The translations under genes were made by a program, and so were the position numbers. Below are positions 7,772 to 15,972 of a stretch of 64,000 nucleotides of DNA, one piece after another. The first letter of the stretch is position 1, and each line of letters begins with the position of its first letter. Origin of the DNA: Halalkalibacillus halophilus DSM 18494 (GTDB taxonomy: Bacteria > Bacillota > Bacilli > Bacillales > Alkalibacillaceae); the NCBI RefSeq assembly GCF_000423105.1, contig NZ_AUHI01000015.1, positions 1-64,000 on the forward strand. The letters run 5' to 3'. A model generated the notes under the pieces. It made no database searches. It had not been told where the DNA came from and saw only the letters and a program-made list of their open reading frames with translations.

Positions 7772-8554
7772 TTATTGTATTAATTTTTGATAGGTTTTAC
7801 TTTGTCGATTTTCCAAATACTCTAGGTCAACATTTCGTTTTTGAAACAAAGGAAGATCAAAAGTAGAAATTTGCTCCTTCTCTTCTAGTTTTACAATCTT
7901 ATTCCCAAAAGCGTCATATGCAGCACTTTCTCCAAAGAATTCAAATTCCCGTTCCCAGCCTGTGCGATTACATAATACGATTGGAACCTCATTTTCCATT
8001 GCCCGACTTTTTAAAAATACTTCCTGGTACGATTGATAAGGCTTCATATTATTAGTCGCTACTAAAATGAGATCTGCACCTTTTAGCGTTAGCACTCTTG
8101 CTACTTCCGGAAAATCTAGATCATAACAAATCATTAATCCAATTCTTCCTAATGGGGTATCAATTACTTTATACTCCTCGCCTGCGGTAAACACTTCTTT
8201 CTCTGTTCCATATAAATGAACTTTTCTATATGTAGTTAATATTTTTCCTCGAGGTGAAATTAATGCGGTAGAATTGAACAGAGTTCCATCCTCAGATTTT
8301 TCCGGGAATGAAAACAACGTGTATAGGTTATAGGTGTTACACAACTTTTTTATATAAGTAATTGATTCTCCATCGATTGTTTCTGCAACGGAGAAATCGA
8401 GATCCTGTATAAAGTATCCACTTAAACTTAGCTCTGGAAGCAAGACTAATTCAGCAGAGTCTTTATATGCTTGTTGAAACGTTTCTTTGATGCGTAATAG
8501 ATTTTCCTGCTTCTTTCCTAAACCAGGTTGAAACTGACCGATTGTAATTCTCAC
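7772..8554 (-). CDS. Carbon-nitrogen hydrolase (nitrilase/omega-amidase superfamily)
   Basis: This cytosolic enzyme of about 260 residues hydrolyses a C-N bond in an amide or nitrile. The Glu-Lys-Cys triad is intact: Glu in LLPELSLSGY, Lys in YRKVHLYG and Cys in MICYDLDFPEV. The likely start is GTG at 8554, 7 nt after GGAGG; upstream codons in the same frame lack a ribosome site. It is first of a three-gene operon (24 bp to the binding protein). Substrate is unknown; it may act on a compound brought in with help from the neighbouring lipoprotein. Confidence 0.87.
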   Translation of the reverse strand: MRITIGQFQPGLGKKQENLLRIKETFQQAYKDSAELVLLPELSLSGYFIQDLDFSVAETIDGESITYIKKLCNTYNLYTLFSFPEKSEDGTLFNSTALISPRGKILTTYRKVHLYGTEKEVFTAGEEYKVIDTPLGRIGLMICYDLDFPEVARVLTLKGADLILVATNNMKPYQSYQEVFLKSRAMENEVPIVLCNRTGWEREFEFFGESAAYDAFGNKIVKLEEKEQISTFDLPLFQKRNVDLEYLENRQSKTYQKLIQ

Positions 8555-8824
8555 CAATTCACCTCCAAATAATTTCAAACATATGGGCAACATTATTAAT
8601 GATAGGTGAAGCATATAAATGTTACAAACAAGTTATAGGTTAGCTTAAGACGATCTAGCTACTAAATGAGCCGAATAATCAACTTAGCAAAGTAATCACC
8701 TGTAAATACGACAAAATACTACAGAATACTTCCATGTATGAATGATAATAAAACTATTTCTATACACATTTTCCATATGTAACATTCATTTCAAATAAAT
8801 AGATGTAAGTTTCCATCACTAGTA

Positions 8825-8853
8825 TTGAAATTTATGGTATAAGAAGGTATATT
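8825..8853 (+). promoter_or_regulatory. Sigma-A-type promoter of the RDD gene cluster
   Basis: TTGAAA and TATATT separated by 17 bp, ending 35 bp upstream of the RDD gene start. Confidence 0.6.
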
Positions 8854-8887
8854 TACAATAATTATCGATTTGACTGGAGGTGTTCTT

Positions 8888-9364
8888 TTGGAAAATGTAG
8901 AAACAAATCCTGCTGGTTTTTGGGTCCGGCTAGGAGCAGCTATTATTGATGGCATATCACTGACCCTATTGACAGGACCACTAGCACTCGCTTTATATGG
9001 ACAATTCTTTTATGAAGGTTGGAGTATTTTAGACTTTGTAAACTTACTATATTTCATTTTATTACCTATAGTTTGGTACGGTTATACTTTAGGAAAGCGT
9101 GCTGTTAACATTCGTATTAGAAGAGTAGATCAGGAAAAAATCGGACTAAAAACTATGCTTCTAAGAGAGTTTCTATCTGCATTTCTATACGCGATCACAT
9201 TAGGTATTCTAGCTATTGTTAGTTTGTTTATGGTAGTTTTCAGAGAAGATAAACGAGCGATTCACGACTTAATTGCTGGAACCTATGTTGCTAAAACGAA
9301 TTCCTTCTCCTTCCGTGAAGTGCCTGCACCAAAATATGATACATATCACGACTATGTAAGATAG
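8888..9364 (+). CDS. RDD family membrane protein
   Basis: This protein of about 158 residues has the RDD domain: an N-terminal RLGAAIIDGI motif with the conserved Arg and Asp in the first membrane segment, three or four membrane segments and the LGKRAVNIRI segment after the second, with DKRAIHDLIAGT near the end. The family is poorly understood; some members act in ion or compatible-solute transport. Start is TTG at 8888, 7 nt after GGAGG. It is first of three genes with short gaps, followed by a CHY zinc-finger protein and a rhodanese lipoprotein. Confidence 0.8.
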   Translation: MENVETNPAGFWVRLGAAIIDGISLTLLTGPLALALYGQFFYEGWSILDFVNLLYFILLPIVWYGYTLGKRAVNIRIRRVDQEKIGLKTMLLREFLSAFLYAITLGILAIVSLFMVVFREDKRAIHDLIAGTYVAKTNSFSFREVPAPKYDTYHDYVR

Positions 9365-9376
9365 CGAGGTGTTTAC

Positions 9377-9706
9377 ATGTTCGTATTCGGACAAGAAGTA
9401 ATTGGAACAAAGGTAGATCCATACACAAAGTGTGAACATTATCATAGTTCAGTAGATATTATAGCGATTAAATTTAAATGCTGTGATACGTACTACCCTT
9501 GTTATAAATGTCATGAGGAGAACACCGAACACCCTATAGATAGATGGGCAATCGAAGAGCGAGATACAAAAGCCATTCTTTGTGGAAAATGTGGTCACCA
9601 GTTAACCATTAACGAATACATGCAAAGTGCTAACAGTTGTACCAATTGTAATGCTACATTTAATGTACACTGCAAAAACCATCACCATTTATACTTTGAA
9701 TTGTAA
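9377..9706 (+). CDS. CHY-type zinc finger protein
   Basis: This 109-residue cytosolic protein is rich in Cys and His in the CHY zinc-finger order: CEHYHS, then CCDTYYPCYKCH, then CGKCGHQL and CTNC, able to bind about three zinc ions. Bacterial CHY proteins are uncharacterised. It lies 12 bp after the RDD gene and 29 bp before a rhodanese-like lipoprotein gene, with a GAGGTG site. Role unknown. Confidence 0.8.
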   Translation: MFVFGQEVIGTKVDPYTKCEHYHSSVDIIAIKFKCCDTYYPCYKCHEENTEHPIDRWAIEERDTKAILCGKCGHQLTINEYMQSANSCTNCNATFNVHCKNHHHLYFEL

Positions 9707-9735
9707 AGAAATAACCAAGAAGGAGTGTACATTTC

Positions 9736-10134
9736 ATGAAAAAGTATTTTCTCTTCATAATTCTAATTAATATGTTTTTACTAGCTGCGTGTGGCGAGGA
9801 AGAGCCAGTCGAAGAAGCAGAGTCTGTTAATGAATATGAAACGATCGAACTTGAACAAGTCACAGAATATCAAAATGATGGGTACACGGTTGTAGATGTG
9901 CGAGAAGAGGAAGAGTATCAGGCTGGACATATAGAAGATGCTATAAATAAACCTCTCTCAGAGCTCCGAGAAGATGATCTAGAACCTCTAAACAAAAAAG
10001 AATCTTACGTAATTATTTGTGAGACTGGGAACAGATCTCAAGAGGCAAGTGATATTTTGATTAATAATGAATTGGATGTAGTAAATGTAGAAGAAGGCAT
10101 GAGCACTTGGGAAGGTGAAGTAGTCACTGAATAA
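9736..10134 (+). CDS. Rhodanese-like lipoprotein
   Basis: This 132-residue protein starts with a signal peptide ending in the lipobox LAAC, then a short acidic linker and a rhodanese domain. The active-site loop is CETGNRS with the catalytic Cys, and VVDVREEEEYQAGHI matches the N-terminal rhodanese motif. It probably acts on the outer face of the membrane in sulfur or redox chemistry. Third gene of a small plus-strand operon, with an AAGGAG site and a terminator 16 bp downstream. Confidence 0.85.
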   Translation: MKKYFLFIILINMFLLAACGEEEPVEEAESVNEYETIELEQVTEYQNDGYTVVDVREEEEYQAGHIEDAINKPLSELREDDLEPLNKKESYVIICETGNRSQEASDILINNELDVVNVEEGMSTWEGEVVTE

Positions 10135-10149
10135 TATAATACTTTTAAG

Positions 10150-10183
10150 TAGAGAGGGGACCATTTTAGTCCCTCTATTTTTT
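10150..10183 (+). terminator. Terminator after the rhodanese gene
   Basis: Hairpin TAGAGAGGGGAC / GTCCCTCTA followed by TTTTTT. It overlaps the last codons of the convergent membrane-protein gene. Confidence 0.8.
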
Positions 10184-10882
10184 ATGATTTCTAGTAAGAT
10201 AATAAACAACTACAAATAATACAAAAGCAATTCCCTCAAGAAAGACTAAATAAATTGGATATGGCCCTAAAAAGTCAATTAGTGTTTCACTGCTTGGGGG
10301 TCTATTTAAGAACATATAATTCGAATCTAAAAGCGTATTGATCAAATAGACAAAGATAGCAATTATATTTAATACAACAAAGGAGCGGACTACAGAAAAA
10401 AAGGTTGGTCGGAATTTTTCCACCCAAAGCATATAAAGACATGCTAAAACAACAACTAAGTGAGCTACAAAAAACTGAAAGAATCGAAAATGAGGATAAC
10501 CGAAGAAAAGTTCAGGTGTAATCATTGCAAAGGTAGCACTTACTAAACTAATGAAAAACACTACTTCGAATACACGGAAACTTTTTGTGAGCAACATAAT
10601 AATACATAAGTACAAGGACAAAGAACTAAGTTGCAGTGGCAAGTTATATTGCATGGACCATTCTCCATGAACTGCAAACCACCAGTGAAAACTTAATTCA
10701 CTAATAAATAAACCTGCAACTAATAAGGCTGTTGCAAGTTGTTGATAATTACTGCGAATATGGTATCGCAAGATATATGTTACTATTACAATCATAATTG
10801 ATATGATTAAAGCCAATAAGTGAGAAGAAGAAAACAACTCAAATGGATATTGATTACGATCAAAACCAAAAAAGCCATTCAT
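10175..10882 (-). CDS. TIGR02206 (YwaF-type) integral membrane protein
   Basis: A 235-residue protein with about seven hydrophobic helices, of the family of uncharacterised integral membrane proteins that includes YwaF. Conserved-looking motifs are HWWFAVHGEW and LPLQLSSLSL in the N-terminal half and LNRPPSSETLIDFLGPYPIY near the end. No enzymatic motif is seen. Start follows AGAGGTG. Function unknown; it is followed by no gene on the same strand. Confidence 0.75.
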   Translation of the reverse strand: MNGFFGFDRNQYPFELFSSSHLLALIISIMIVIVTYILRYHIRSNYQQLATALLVAGLFISELSFHWWFAVHGEWSMQYNLPLQLSSLSLYLCIIMLLTKSFRVFEVVFFISLVSATFAMITPELFFGYPHFRFFQFFVAHLVVVLACLYMLWVEKFRPTFFSVVRSFVVLNIIAIFVYLINTLLDSNYMFLNRPPSSETLIDFLGPYPIYLVFLEGIAFVLFVVVYYLTRNHKK

Positions 10883-10919
10883 AAATAAGCACCTCTAACT
10901 ATCTTATTTAAAACAGCAA

Positions 10920-11033
10920 TTAACTTGATATTATGTCCATTAAACTATCAAGAGGATTACCGAATAGAGGAATTAATACAAATAACGTTAATAAGAAAGC
11001 AATAATGAAAAATATCATTGTTTTTTTATCCAA
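10920..11033 (-). CDS. Small membrane peptide (37 aa)
   Basis: A short frame starting at TTG after GGGGTGAGG encodes MDKKTMIFFIIAFLLTLFV and then a short tail ending DIISS. It has a single membrane helix with a positively charged N-terminus. It lies about 38 bp upstream of the YwaF-type gene on the same strand. No homologue is recognised. The coding call rests on the ribosome site and the clean one-helix topology. Confidence 0.45.
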   Translation of the reverse strand: MDKKTMIFFIIAFLLTLFVLIPLFGNPLDSLMDIISS

Positions 11034-11065
11034 TTTCCTCACCCCAATCCCTTTCAATAGTAAAT

Positions 11066-11665
11066 TTATTTCCTAACAACTACTTGAATAACATGTCCCG
11101 TGCCAACATGACCTTTTCCTTCATTTCGTTCTACTTCTCCATAATAGAAATGTTCTCGTTTATACCCTCTAGTCATTTTAAGAATATCTTTTGCACTGTA
11201 CAACATCTCAACCGTTTTCGGCCCACCTGTCTCATAATCTAACTGGGACTCGGAGTATACCTCTATTAAAATCGTACCACCTTTTTTCACTGACTGAAAA
11301 ATATTTTCTAAAAAATAGGGTTGATCTGCTTTTGCAACATGGCCGAATACCATGATTGCTGCATCATATAACTCCTTACCAACTTCCTCTTTCGTTAAAT
11401 CTGTAGCAACAGTTTCTACTTGTACATTATTAGTCGCAGCTAATTTTTCCGCCTTTTTAAGTCCAACTGTGGACTGGTCAAAGGCAGTTACATTATGACC
11501 CATGGTAGCCAAGTAAACTGCATTTCTACCTTCTCCTTCTGCAAAACAAGCAACTTTAGAATTTGCAGGGATTATATCACTTTTTTCATTTATAAATTCA
11601 TTTTCAATTTCACCATATATAAAATCTTCGTCATTGAATTTTTGATCCCATTTACTAGTAGACAT
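11066..11665 (-). CDS. Class I SAM-dependent methyltransferase
   Basis: A protein of about 199 residues. Motif I is degenerate but recognisable as VACFAEGEGRNAVYLA, with an acidic residue in VTAFDQS binding the SAM ribose, as in the TehB-like small methyltransferases. The start chosen is the inner ATG, preceded by AAGGAG at 10-nt spacing; upstream in-frame codons lack a ribosome site. The target is unknown; relatives act on tellurite/selenite, thiols or small molecules. Confidence 0.78.
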   Translation of the reverse strand: MSTSKWDQKFNDEDFIYGEIENEFINEKSDIIPANSKVACFAEGEGRNAVYLATMGHNVTAFDQSTVGLKKAEKLAATNNVQVETVATDLTKEEVGKELYDAAIMVFGHVAKADQPYFLENIFQSVKKGGTILIEVYSESQLDYETGGPKTVEMLYSAKDILKMTRGYKREHFYYGEVERNEGKGHVGTGHVIQVVVRK

Positions 11666-11838
11666 ACGATCAAACTCCTTTTTCATTTCTCGCATTACAG
11701 TAGTGTTTATTCTGTCAATTTTACACAACTTACGTTCAAATGTATAAGGAAATGGGAAATTGAAATCAACTTTTAATATTTATATTCAAAATTTATTTGT
11801 TATTCCCCATCTTTATATGATTTATCCCAATATGAAAC

Positions 11839-11876
11839 AAAAAAACTACCTAACAAAAATAATATTGTCAGGTATT
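11839..11876 (-). terminator. Terminator of the fructose PTS operon
   Basis: On the minus strand, TACCTGACAA / TTGTTAGGTA hairpin followed by GTTTTTTTG, 12 bp beyond the HPr-like gene. Confidence 0.75.
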
Positions 11877-11887
11877 TTTATGGATAC

Positions 11888-12151
11888 TTATCCTTCGAAG
11901 TTACTTTCAATTAACTGCACTAAAGCATCTACTGCCGCTTCTTCATCTGAACCATCTGCTTTAATTCCAATCGCTGTACCCTTTTCAATACCAAGGGTCA
12001 TAATTCCTAGAATACTTTTTGCTTCTGTTTCTTGATCACCAGTTACAATCTTAATATCAGAAGAGAATTTATTTGCTTCTTCTACTAATTGCTGCGCTGG
12101 TCTTGCGTGTAATCCGGTATCGTTAGTAATGGTTACTTCTGTTTGCTTCAT
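11888..12151 (-). CDS. HPr-like phosphocarrier protein of the fructose operon
   Basis: This 87-residue protein is a complete HPr. The active His lies in TGLHARPAQQL and the regulatory Ser, target of HPr kinase, in AKSILGIMTLGI. It should carry phosphate from enzyme I to the fructose IIA. Because the His is present it is not Crh. It is the last gene of the fru operon, with a GGAGG site 11 bp after IIA; an enzyme I gene is divergent from the same operon. Whether it is the only HPr of the cell or a paralogue cannot be told here. Confidence 0.88.
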   Translation of the reverse strand: MKQTEVTITNDTGLHARPAQQLVEEANKFSSDIKIVTGDQETEAKSILGIMTLGIEKGTAIGIKADGSDEEAAVDALVQLIESNFEG

Positions 12152-12162
12152 TGCTGTTCCTC

Positions 12163-12612
12163 CTACTGTTCTAGCGCTTCAAATAATTCGTCGCTAGTCG
12201 TTGCCTCTTGTAATTTATTTCGAAAATCTTCGTGCATTAGTTTTCTTGATAACTGAGATAGAATCTGTAAATGCTCATTACCAGCTTGCTCTTCTGGAAT
12301 CGCAATTAAAAATACAGATGTAACAGGCTTCCCATCTAAAGAATTCCAGTCAATTTCTTCTGATAAACGGGCAAAAGCTAGTCCAGGTTCTTTTACGCCT
12401 GATGATTTACCATGTGGAATAGCTACTCCAAAGCCGATTCCTGTAGACCCCTCTTGCTCACGCTTTAATACCGCTTGTTTGTAAACATCAGAATCTACCA
12501 CTACTCCAGTTTCCACCATTGTTTCTGTTAGTTTGTCTAAACATGACTCTAAAGAATCAACGTTTATATCAAGTAAGACATGATCTTTTTGTAAAATCTC
12601 AGATAGTTGCAT
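12163..12612 (-). CDS. PTS fructose-family IIA component
   Basis: A 149-residue stand-alone EIIA of the fructose/mannitol family. The phosphorylated His is in GFGVAIPHGKSSGV; FLIAIPEEQAGNEHLQILSQL is cut here to its core GNEHLQILSQL, typical of the family. It takes phosphate from HPr and passes it to the IIB domain of the next-upstream gene product. In B. subtilis FruA the IIA is fused to IIBC; here it is separate. Good AAAGGAG site; 23 bp after the IIBC gene. Confidence 0.88.
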   Translation of the reverse strand: MQLSEILQKDHVLLDINVDSLESCLDKLTETMVETGVVVDSDVYKQAVLKREQEGSTGIGFGVAIPHGKSSGVKEPGLAFARLSEEIDWNSLDGKPVTSVFLIAIPEEQAGNEHLQILSQLSRKLMHEDFRNKLQEATTSDELFEALEQ

Positions 12613-12635
12613 ATATAAATTCTCCTTTTATACTC

Positions 12636-14030
12636 TTAGTTTGTTGCCTCAGCTGCTTTTGCCTGAGGTGATTTTCTTTTTAGTAACACTACTAATAGAG
12701 CAGTTACTATTGTACCAATTGCTATTGCTAATGCATATAAGAATACATTGGTTACCGCATTAGGAATTGCTAACACGAAAACTCCTCCGTGTGGTGCTAG
12801 TAATTCTGCTGAAAATAGCATCGATAATGTACCAGCTGTTGCTGAACCTGCGACTAGAGCCGGAATCACTCGTAGCGGATCAGCTGCCGCAAATGGGATT
12901 GCTCCTTCTGTAATAAATGAAATCCCAAGAACACTTGCGGCTTTTCCTGCTTCCTGTTCCTCTTTGCTAAATTTATTCTTAGCAATAAGTGTCGCAATCC
13001 AAATTCCAAGTGGTGGCGTCATACCTGCAGCCATTACAGCTGCCATTGGACCATAAATTTCACTTCCTAGTAAACCAACTGCGAATGCGTAGGCTGTTTT
13101 ATTTACTGGACCACCCATATCTATTGCCATCATAGCACCAAGAATTAATCCTAAAAATACTACGTTAGCTCCAGTCATTGATTGTAACCAGTCTTCTAAT
13201 CCACCCATGATCGCACTAACTGGACCACCAATTACATAAATCATTAATAAACCTGTAGCTAAAGTTGCTAACACTGGAATGACTAAAACTGGCTTAATTC
13301 CTTCTAAGTTTTTCGGTAGTTTCACATAATCTTTGACTAACTTAGCTAAATAACCAGCTAAGAAACCTGCAATAATACCACCTAAGAACCCTGCTTCAAC
13401 TTGTTCTGCTAGCATACCTCCAACTAAACCTGGGGCTAAACCTGGTTTATCAGCGATGGAGTAAGCAATGTACCCAGCAAGAATTGGAACCATTAAGCCA
13501 AGTGCAGCTCCACCAATTTGATCTAAATTAGCTGCTAAACTTCCTTCTTCTTCTGCAGCTTCAATTCCAAATATAAAGGATAAAGCTATTAGAATACCAC
13601 CGGCAACTACTATTGGAATCATAAAGGAAACACCATTCATCAAGTGTTTATAAAAGCCTTGTCTTTCTGCACCTTTTTCCTTTTTACGTTGTTCTGCTTG
13701 TTCTACGTAATCATCAGAAGATTTCTCTTCCATCGCTAAAGCACGGTCGATTAACCCTTCTGCATCTTTAATTGCTTCTCCTACTGCTACTCGAATAATA
13801 TTCTTTCCTGCAAAACGACTTTCATCAATATTTGTGTCAATAGCTAATATAATCGCGTGAGCTTCTGCAACTTCCGCATCTGTAATTTCATTTTCTGTAC
13901 CGACACTTCCTTGCGTTTCCACTTTCATGTCTACTTCTTTTTTCTTAGCGGCTTGATCTAATGCTTCAGCTGCCATAAAAGTGTGAGCTATTCCAGTCGG
14001 ACATGCTGTAATGGCTAATAACTTTTTCAT
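12636..14030 (-). CDS. fruA: PTS fructose transporter subunit IIBC
   Basis: A 464-residue membrane permease. Residues 1-100 form IIB, with the phosphocysteine in ACPTGIAHTFMAAEAL. After a charged linker (about 100-120) the IIC domain has eight or more hydrophobic segments and the GAIPFAAADPLRVIP motif. It imports fructose and releases fructose-1-phosphate for FruK. It lies 29 bp after fruK, with a GGAGG site. It corresponds to FruA without its IIA domain, which is encoded separately downstream. Confidence 0.9.
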   Translation of the reverse strand: MKKLLAITACPTGIAHTFMAAEALDQAAKKKEVDMKVETQGSVGTENEITDAEVAEAHAIILAIDTNIDESRFAGKNIIRVAVGEAIKDAEGLIDRALAMEEKSSDDYVEQAEQRKKEKGAERQGFYKHLMNGVSFMIPIVVAGGILIALSFIFGIEAAEEEGSLAANLDQIGGAALGLMVPILAGYIAYSIADKPGLAPGLVGGMLAEQVEAGFLGGIIAGFLAGYLAKLVKDYVKLPKNLEGIKPVLVIPVLATLATGLLMIYVIGGPVSAIMGGLEDWLQSMTGANVVFLGLILGAMMAIDMGGPVNKTAYAFAVGLLGSEIYGPMAAVMAAGMTPPLGIWIATLIAKNKFSKEEQEAGKAASVLGISFITEGAIPFAAADPLRVIPALVAGSATAGTLSMLFSAELLAPHGGVFVLAIPNAVTNVFLYALAIAIGTIVTALLVVLLKRKSPQAKAAEATN

Positions 14031-14059
14031 TATTCTTACCTCCTACTATAAATTTTTGT

Positions 14060-14998
14060 TCAAATATTCGTGACTTCTATTTTGTTAACACTCTCTTTTA
14101 TTTCATCAATTGTGCAAACATTGGTACCAGGCTTGGACGCTGTGATCGTACCAGCTGCTGTTGCCCATTTAGCAATTTCTTTAAGAGTAAAATCATGGTC
14201 AAGAGAATAAATCATTGCCCCTACCATTGAATCTCCAGCTCCTACAGTGCTTCCCACTTGGATATCAAACGGTTTTGTTTGATATGCCTCTTCCCCACTT
14301 ACAAACAGGGCACCTTTTGAACCTAATGAGACAACTACTAACTCGATGCCACCATGAATAAGTTCCTTACATTTTTGCACAATTTCTTGTTCGGATTTAA
14401 AGGTAGTTTCAAATAGATCCTCTAACTCATGAATATTAGGTTTAATTGCAAATGGTTTTGCTTGGATTCCTTCACGAAGAGCAGTTCCACTTGCATCCAA
14501 AATACATTTAACACCTTTGTTGTTTGCCATTGTTATGAGTTTTTTATAAATAGTATTTTCCATCCCACTTGGAGTGCTACCTCCTAATGCAAAAAAAGAT
14601 GTATGATCCAATAGCTGATCCACATTATCACTGAAAGCTTGTTCATTATTCTTACTTACATAAAACCCTGGTTCATTAATCTCCGTTGTTTCGCAAGTAG
14701 ATTGATCTACTATTTTAAGATTCGTTCTCACTTCCCCATCAACTTCATAAAAACTTGTGTCTATTCCTAATTGTTGTAAATCCTTAACTAACTTCTCTCC
14801 ATTTTCTCCTGCGATTAACCCAGTAGTATATACCGGTTGTTTTAATTGCCGGAGTACTTTTGCAACGTTAATTCCTTTTCCTCCAGGATCGGAATGTGCT
14901 GGCTGTTCCAATCGATTAAGACTACCTAAATTTAACTTTGGAACATAGATTGTTTTGTCAATAGCTGGATTTAAAGTTATCGTTAACGCTTGCTTCAT
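14060..14998 (-). CDS. fruK: 1-phosphofructokinase
   Basis: A 312-residue PfkB-family kinase converting fructose-1-phosphate to fructose-1,6-bisphosphate. NPAIDKTIYV at the N-terminus and GAGDSMVGA near residue 250, with the catalytic Asp, are the signatures; GGKGINVA is the first PfkB motif. The ATG overlaps the fruR stop by 4 bp, showing translational coupling. Context (fruR upstream, IIBC downstream) makes the FruK assignment firm. Confidence 0.92.
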   Translation of the reverse strand: MKQALTITLNPAIDKTIYVPKLNLGSLNRLEQPAHSDPGGKGINVAKVLRQLKQPVYTTGLIAGENGEKLVKDLQQLGIDTSFYEVDGEVRTNLKIVDQSTCETTEINEPGFYVSKNNEQAFSDNVDQLLDHTSFFALGGSTPSGMENTIYKKLITMANNKGVKCILDASGTALREGIQAKPFAIKPNIHELEDLFETTFKSEQEIVQKCKELIHGGIELVVVSLGSKGALFVSGEEAYQTKPFDIQVGSTVGAGDSMVGAMIYSLDHDFTLKEIAKWATAAGTITASKPGTNVCTIDEIKESVNKIEVTNI

Positions 14999-15783
14999 CT
15001 GCCTTCCTCCTGCTGAGATACGATGTCCAGTAAAATATTTTTCTGATGAAATGCTTCTACAAAACTCAAGTCAACCTCCCCGTCAGTGATACAGCCGGTA
15101 AGGTCAGATATCTCTCCAAATTTTGCAAATGCTACTTTACCAAATTTACTATTATCAGCTAATACGTAAATCTCAGTAGCTTGATCGATCATCTTTCTTT
15201 TAGTACTTGCTTCAATGATATTAGGCGTCGTCAGTCCCCCACTCAAATCAATTCCATTCGTACCTAAAAACGCTTTATCTACATGCAAATGATCTAATGC
15301 TTGATCTGTAATCGGTCCAACTAATGCTTGTGTTTCATGTCTTAGCCTTCCTCCAAGTACAACTACTTCAATATGAGGAGAATTCTTAAGAGCTTCTGCA
15401 TGAACTACTGAATTAGTGACAACTGTTAATTCTTTCAATATCTTGATTGCTTCAACTAAAGGTAATGTGGTGGTACCGGCATCAACTAAAATAGTATCGC
15501 CATTATTAATATAACTAGCAGCTTTGCGAGCAATCTTTTGCTTTTCTTGATAAAAGCGGTCCACTCTTTCGATCATGGTCGGTTCAAAATTCACGCTATC
15601 ATTGGAAACCGCACCACCATGCGTACGCTTTAAAAGTTTTTCTTTTTCCATTTCATTTAAATCTCTTCTGATCGTGGATTCTGAAACTCCAAACGTTTCG
15701 ACAAGGTCTTGCACGGAAGCGCGTCCATGTTGCTCGATATCGGATAAAATTCTATTTTTACGTTCCTCACTATACAAAGGCAT
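14995..15783 (-). CDS. fruR: DeoR-family transcriptional repressor of the fructose operon
   Basis: A 262-residue regulator with an N-terminal winged helix (VSESTIRRDLNEMEK) and a C-terminal DeoR sensor domain that folds like a sugar-phosphate isomerase (LGGRLRHETQALVGP, FLGTNGIDLSGGLT). It heads the fru operon and most likely represses it and perhaps the divergent enzyme I gene until fructose-1-phosphate accumulates. Repeats that could be its operators lie 40-75 bp upstream. Ribosome site AAGGAAGGTGGT. Confidence 0.88.
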   Translation of the reverse strand: MPLYSEERKNRILSDIEQHGRASVQDLVETFGVSESTIRRDLNEMEKEKLLKRTHGGAVSNDSVNFEPTMIERVDRFYQEKQKIARKAASYINNGDTILVDAGTTTLPLVEAIKILKELTVVTNSVVHAEALKNSPHIEVVVLGGRLRHETQALVGPITDQALDHLHVDKAFLGTNGIDLSGGLTTPNIIEASTKRKMIDQATEIYVLADNSKFGKVAFAKFGEISDLTGCITDGEVDLSFVEAFHQKNILLDIVSQQEEGR

Positions 15784-15822
15784 TAGACACCACCTTCCTT
15801 AAAAATAAATGTTTTTGACTAT

Positions 15823-15858
15823 TTATGATTGATTGTTATTGACTGATTATGATTGATT
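15823..15858. promoter_or_regulatory. Probable FruR operator: 12-bp direct repeats
   Basis: TTATGATTGATT occurs exactly twice, at 15823-15834 and 15847-15858, 24 bp apart, with further TGATT steps between and after. It sits between the fru promoter and fruR and overlaps a possible enzyme I promoter. Repressor binding is inferred from position. Confidence 0.55.
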
Positions 15859-15861
15859 ATG

Positions 15862-15890
15862 ATTATAATAGAAGATGAAAGCGGTGTCAA
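15862..15890 (-). promoter_or_regulatory. Consensus sigma-A promoter of the fru operon
   Basis: On the minus strand TTGACA (15890-15885) and TATAAT (15867-15862) are both perfect and separated by 17 bp. The operator-like repeats lie directly downstream. On the plus strand TTGACT and TATAAT with 19-bp spacing (15839-15869) could serve the divergent enzyme I gene. Confidence 0.8.
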
Positions 15891-15972
15891 AGTAATTTAA
15901 TTTATTTTTTTATGATTGTTTTTGCTCGTTTCTATTTTAATTGGTACATTAAGAAGGAAGGGATTGATATAT

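Noticed and set aside
11888..12151. Crh-type catabolite regulator
   Set aside because: The active-site His is present in TGLHARPA; Crh has Gln there.
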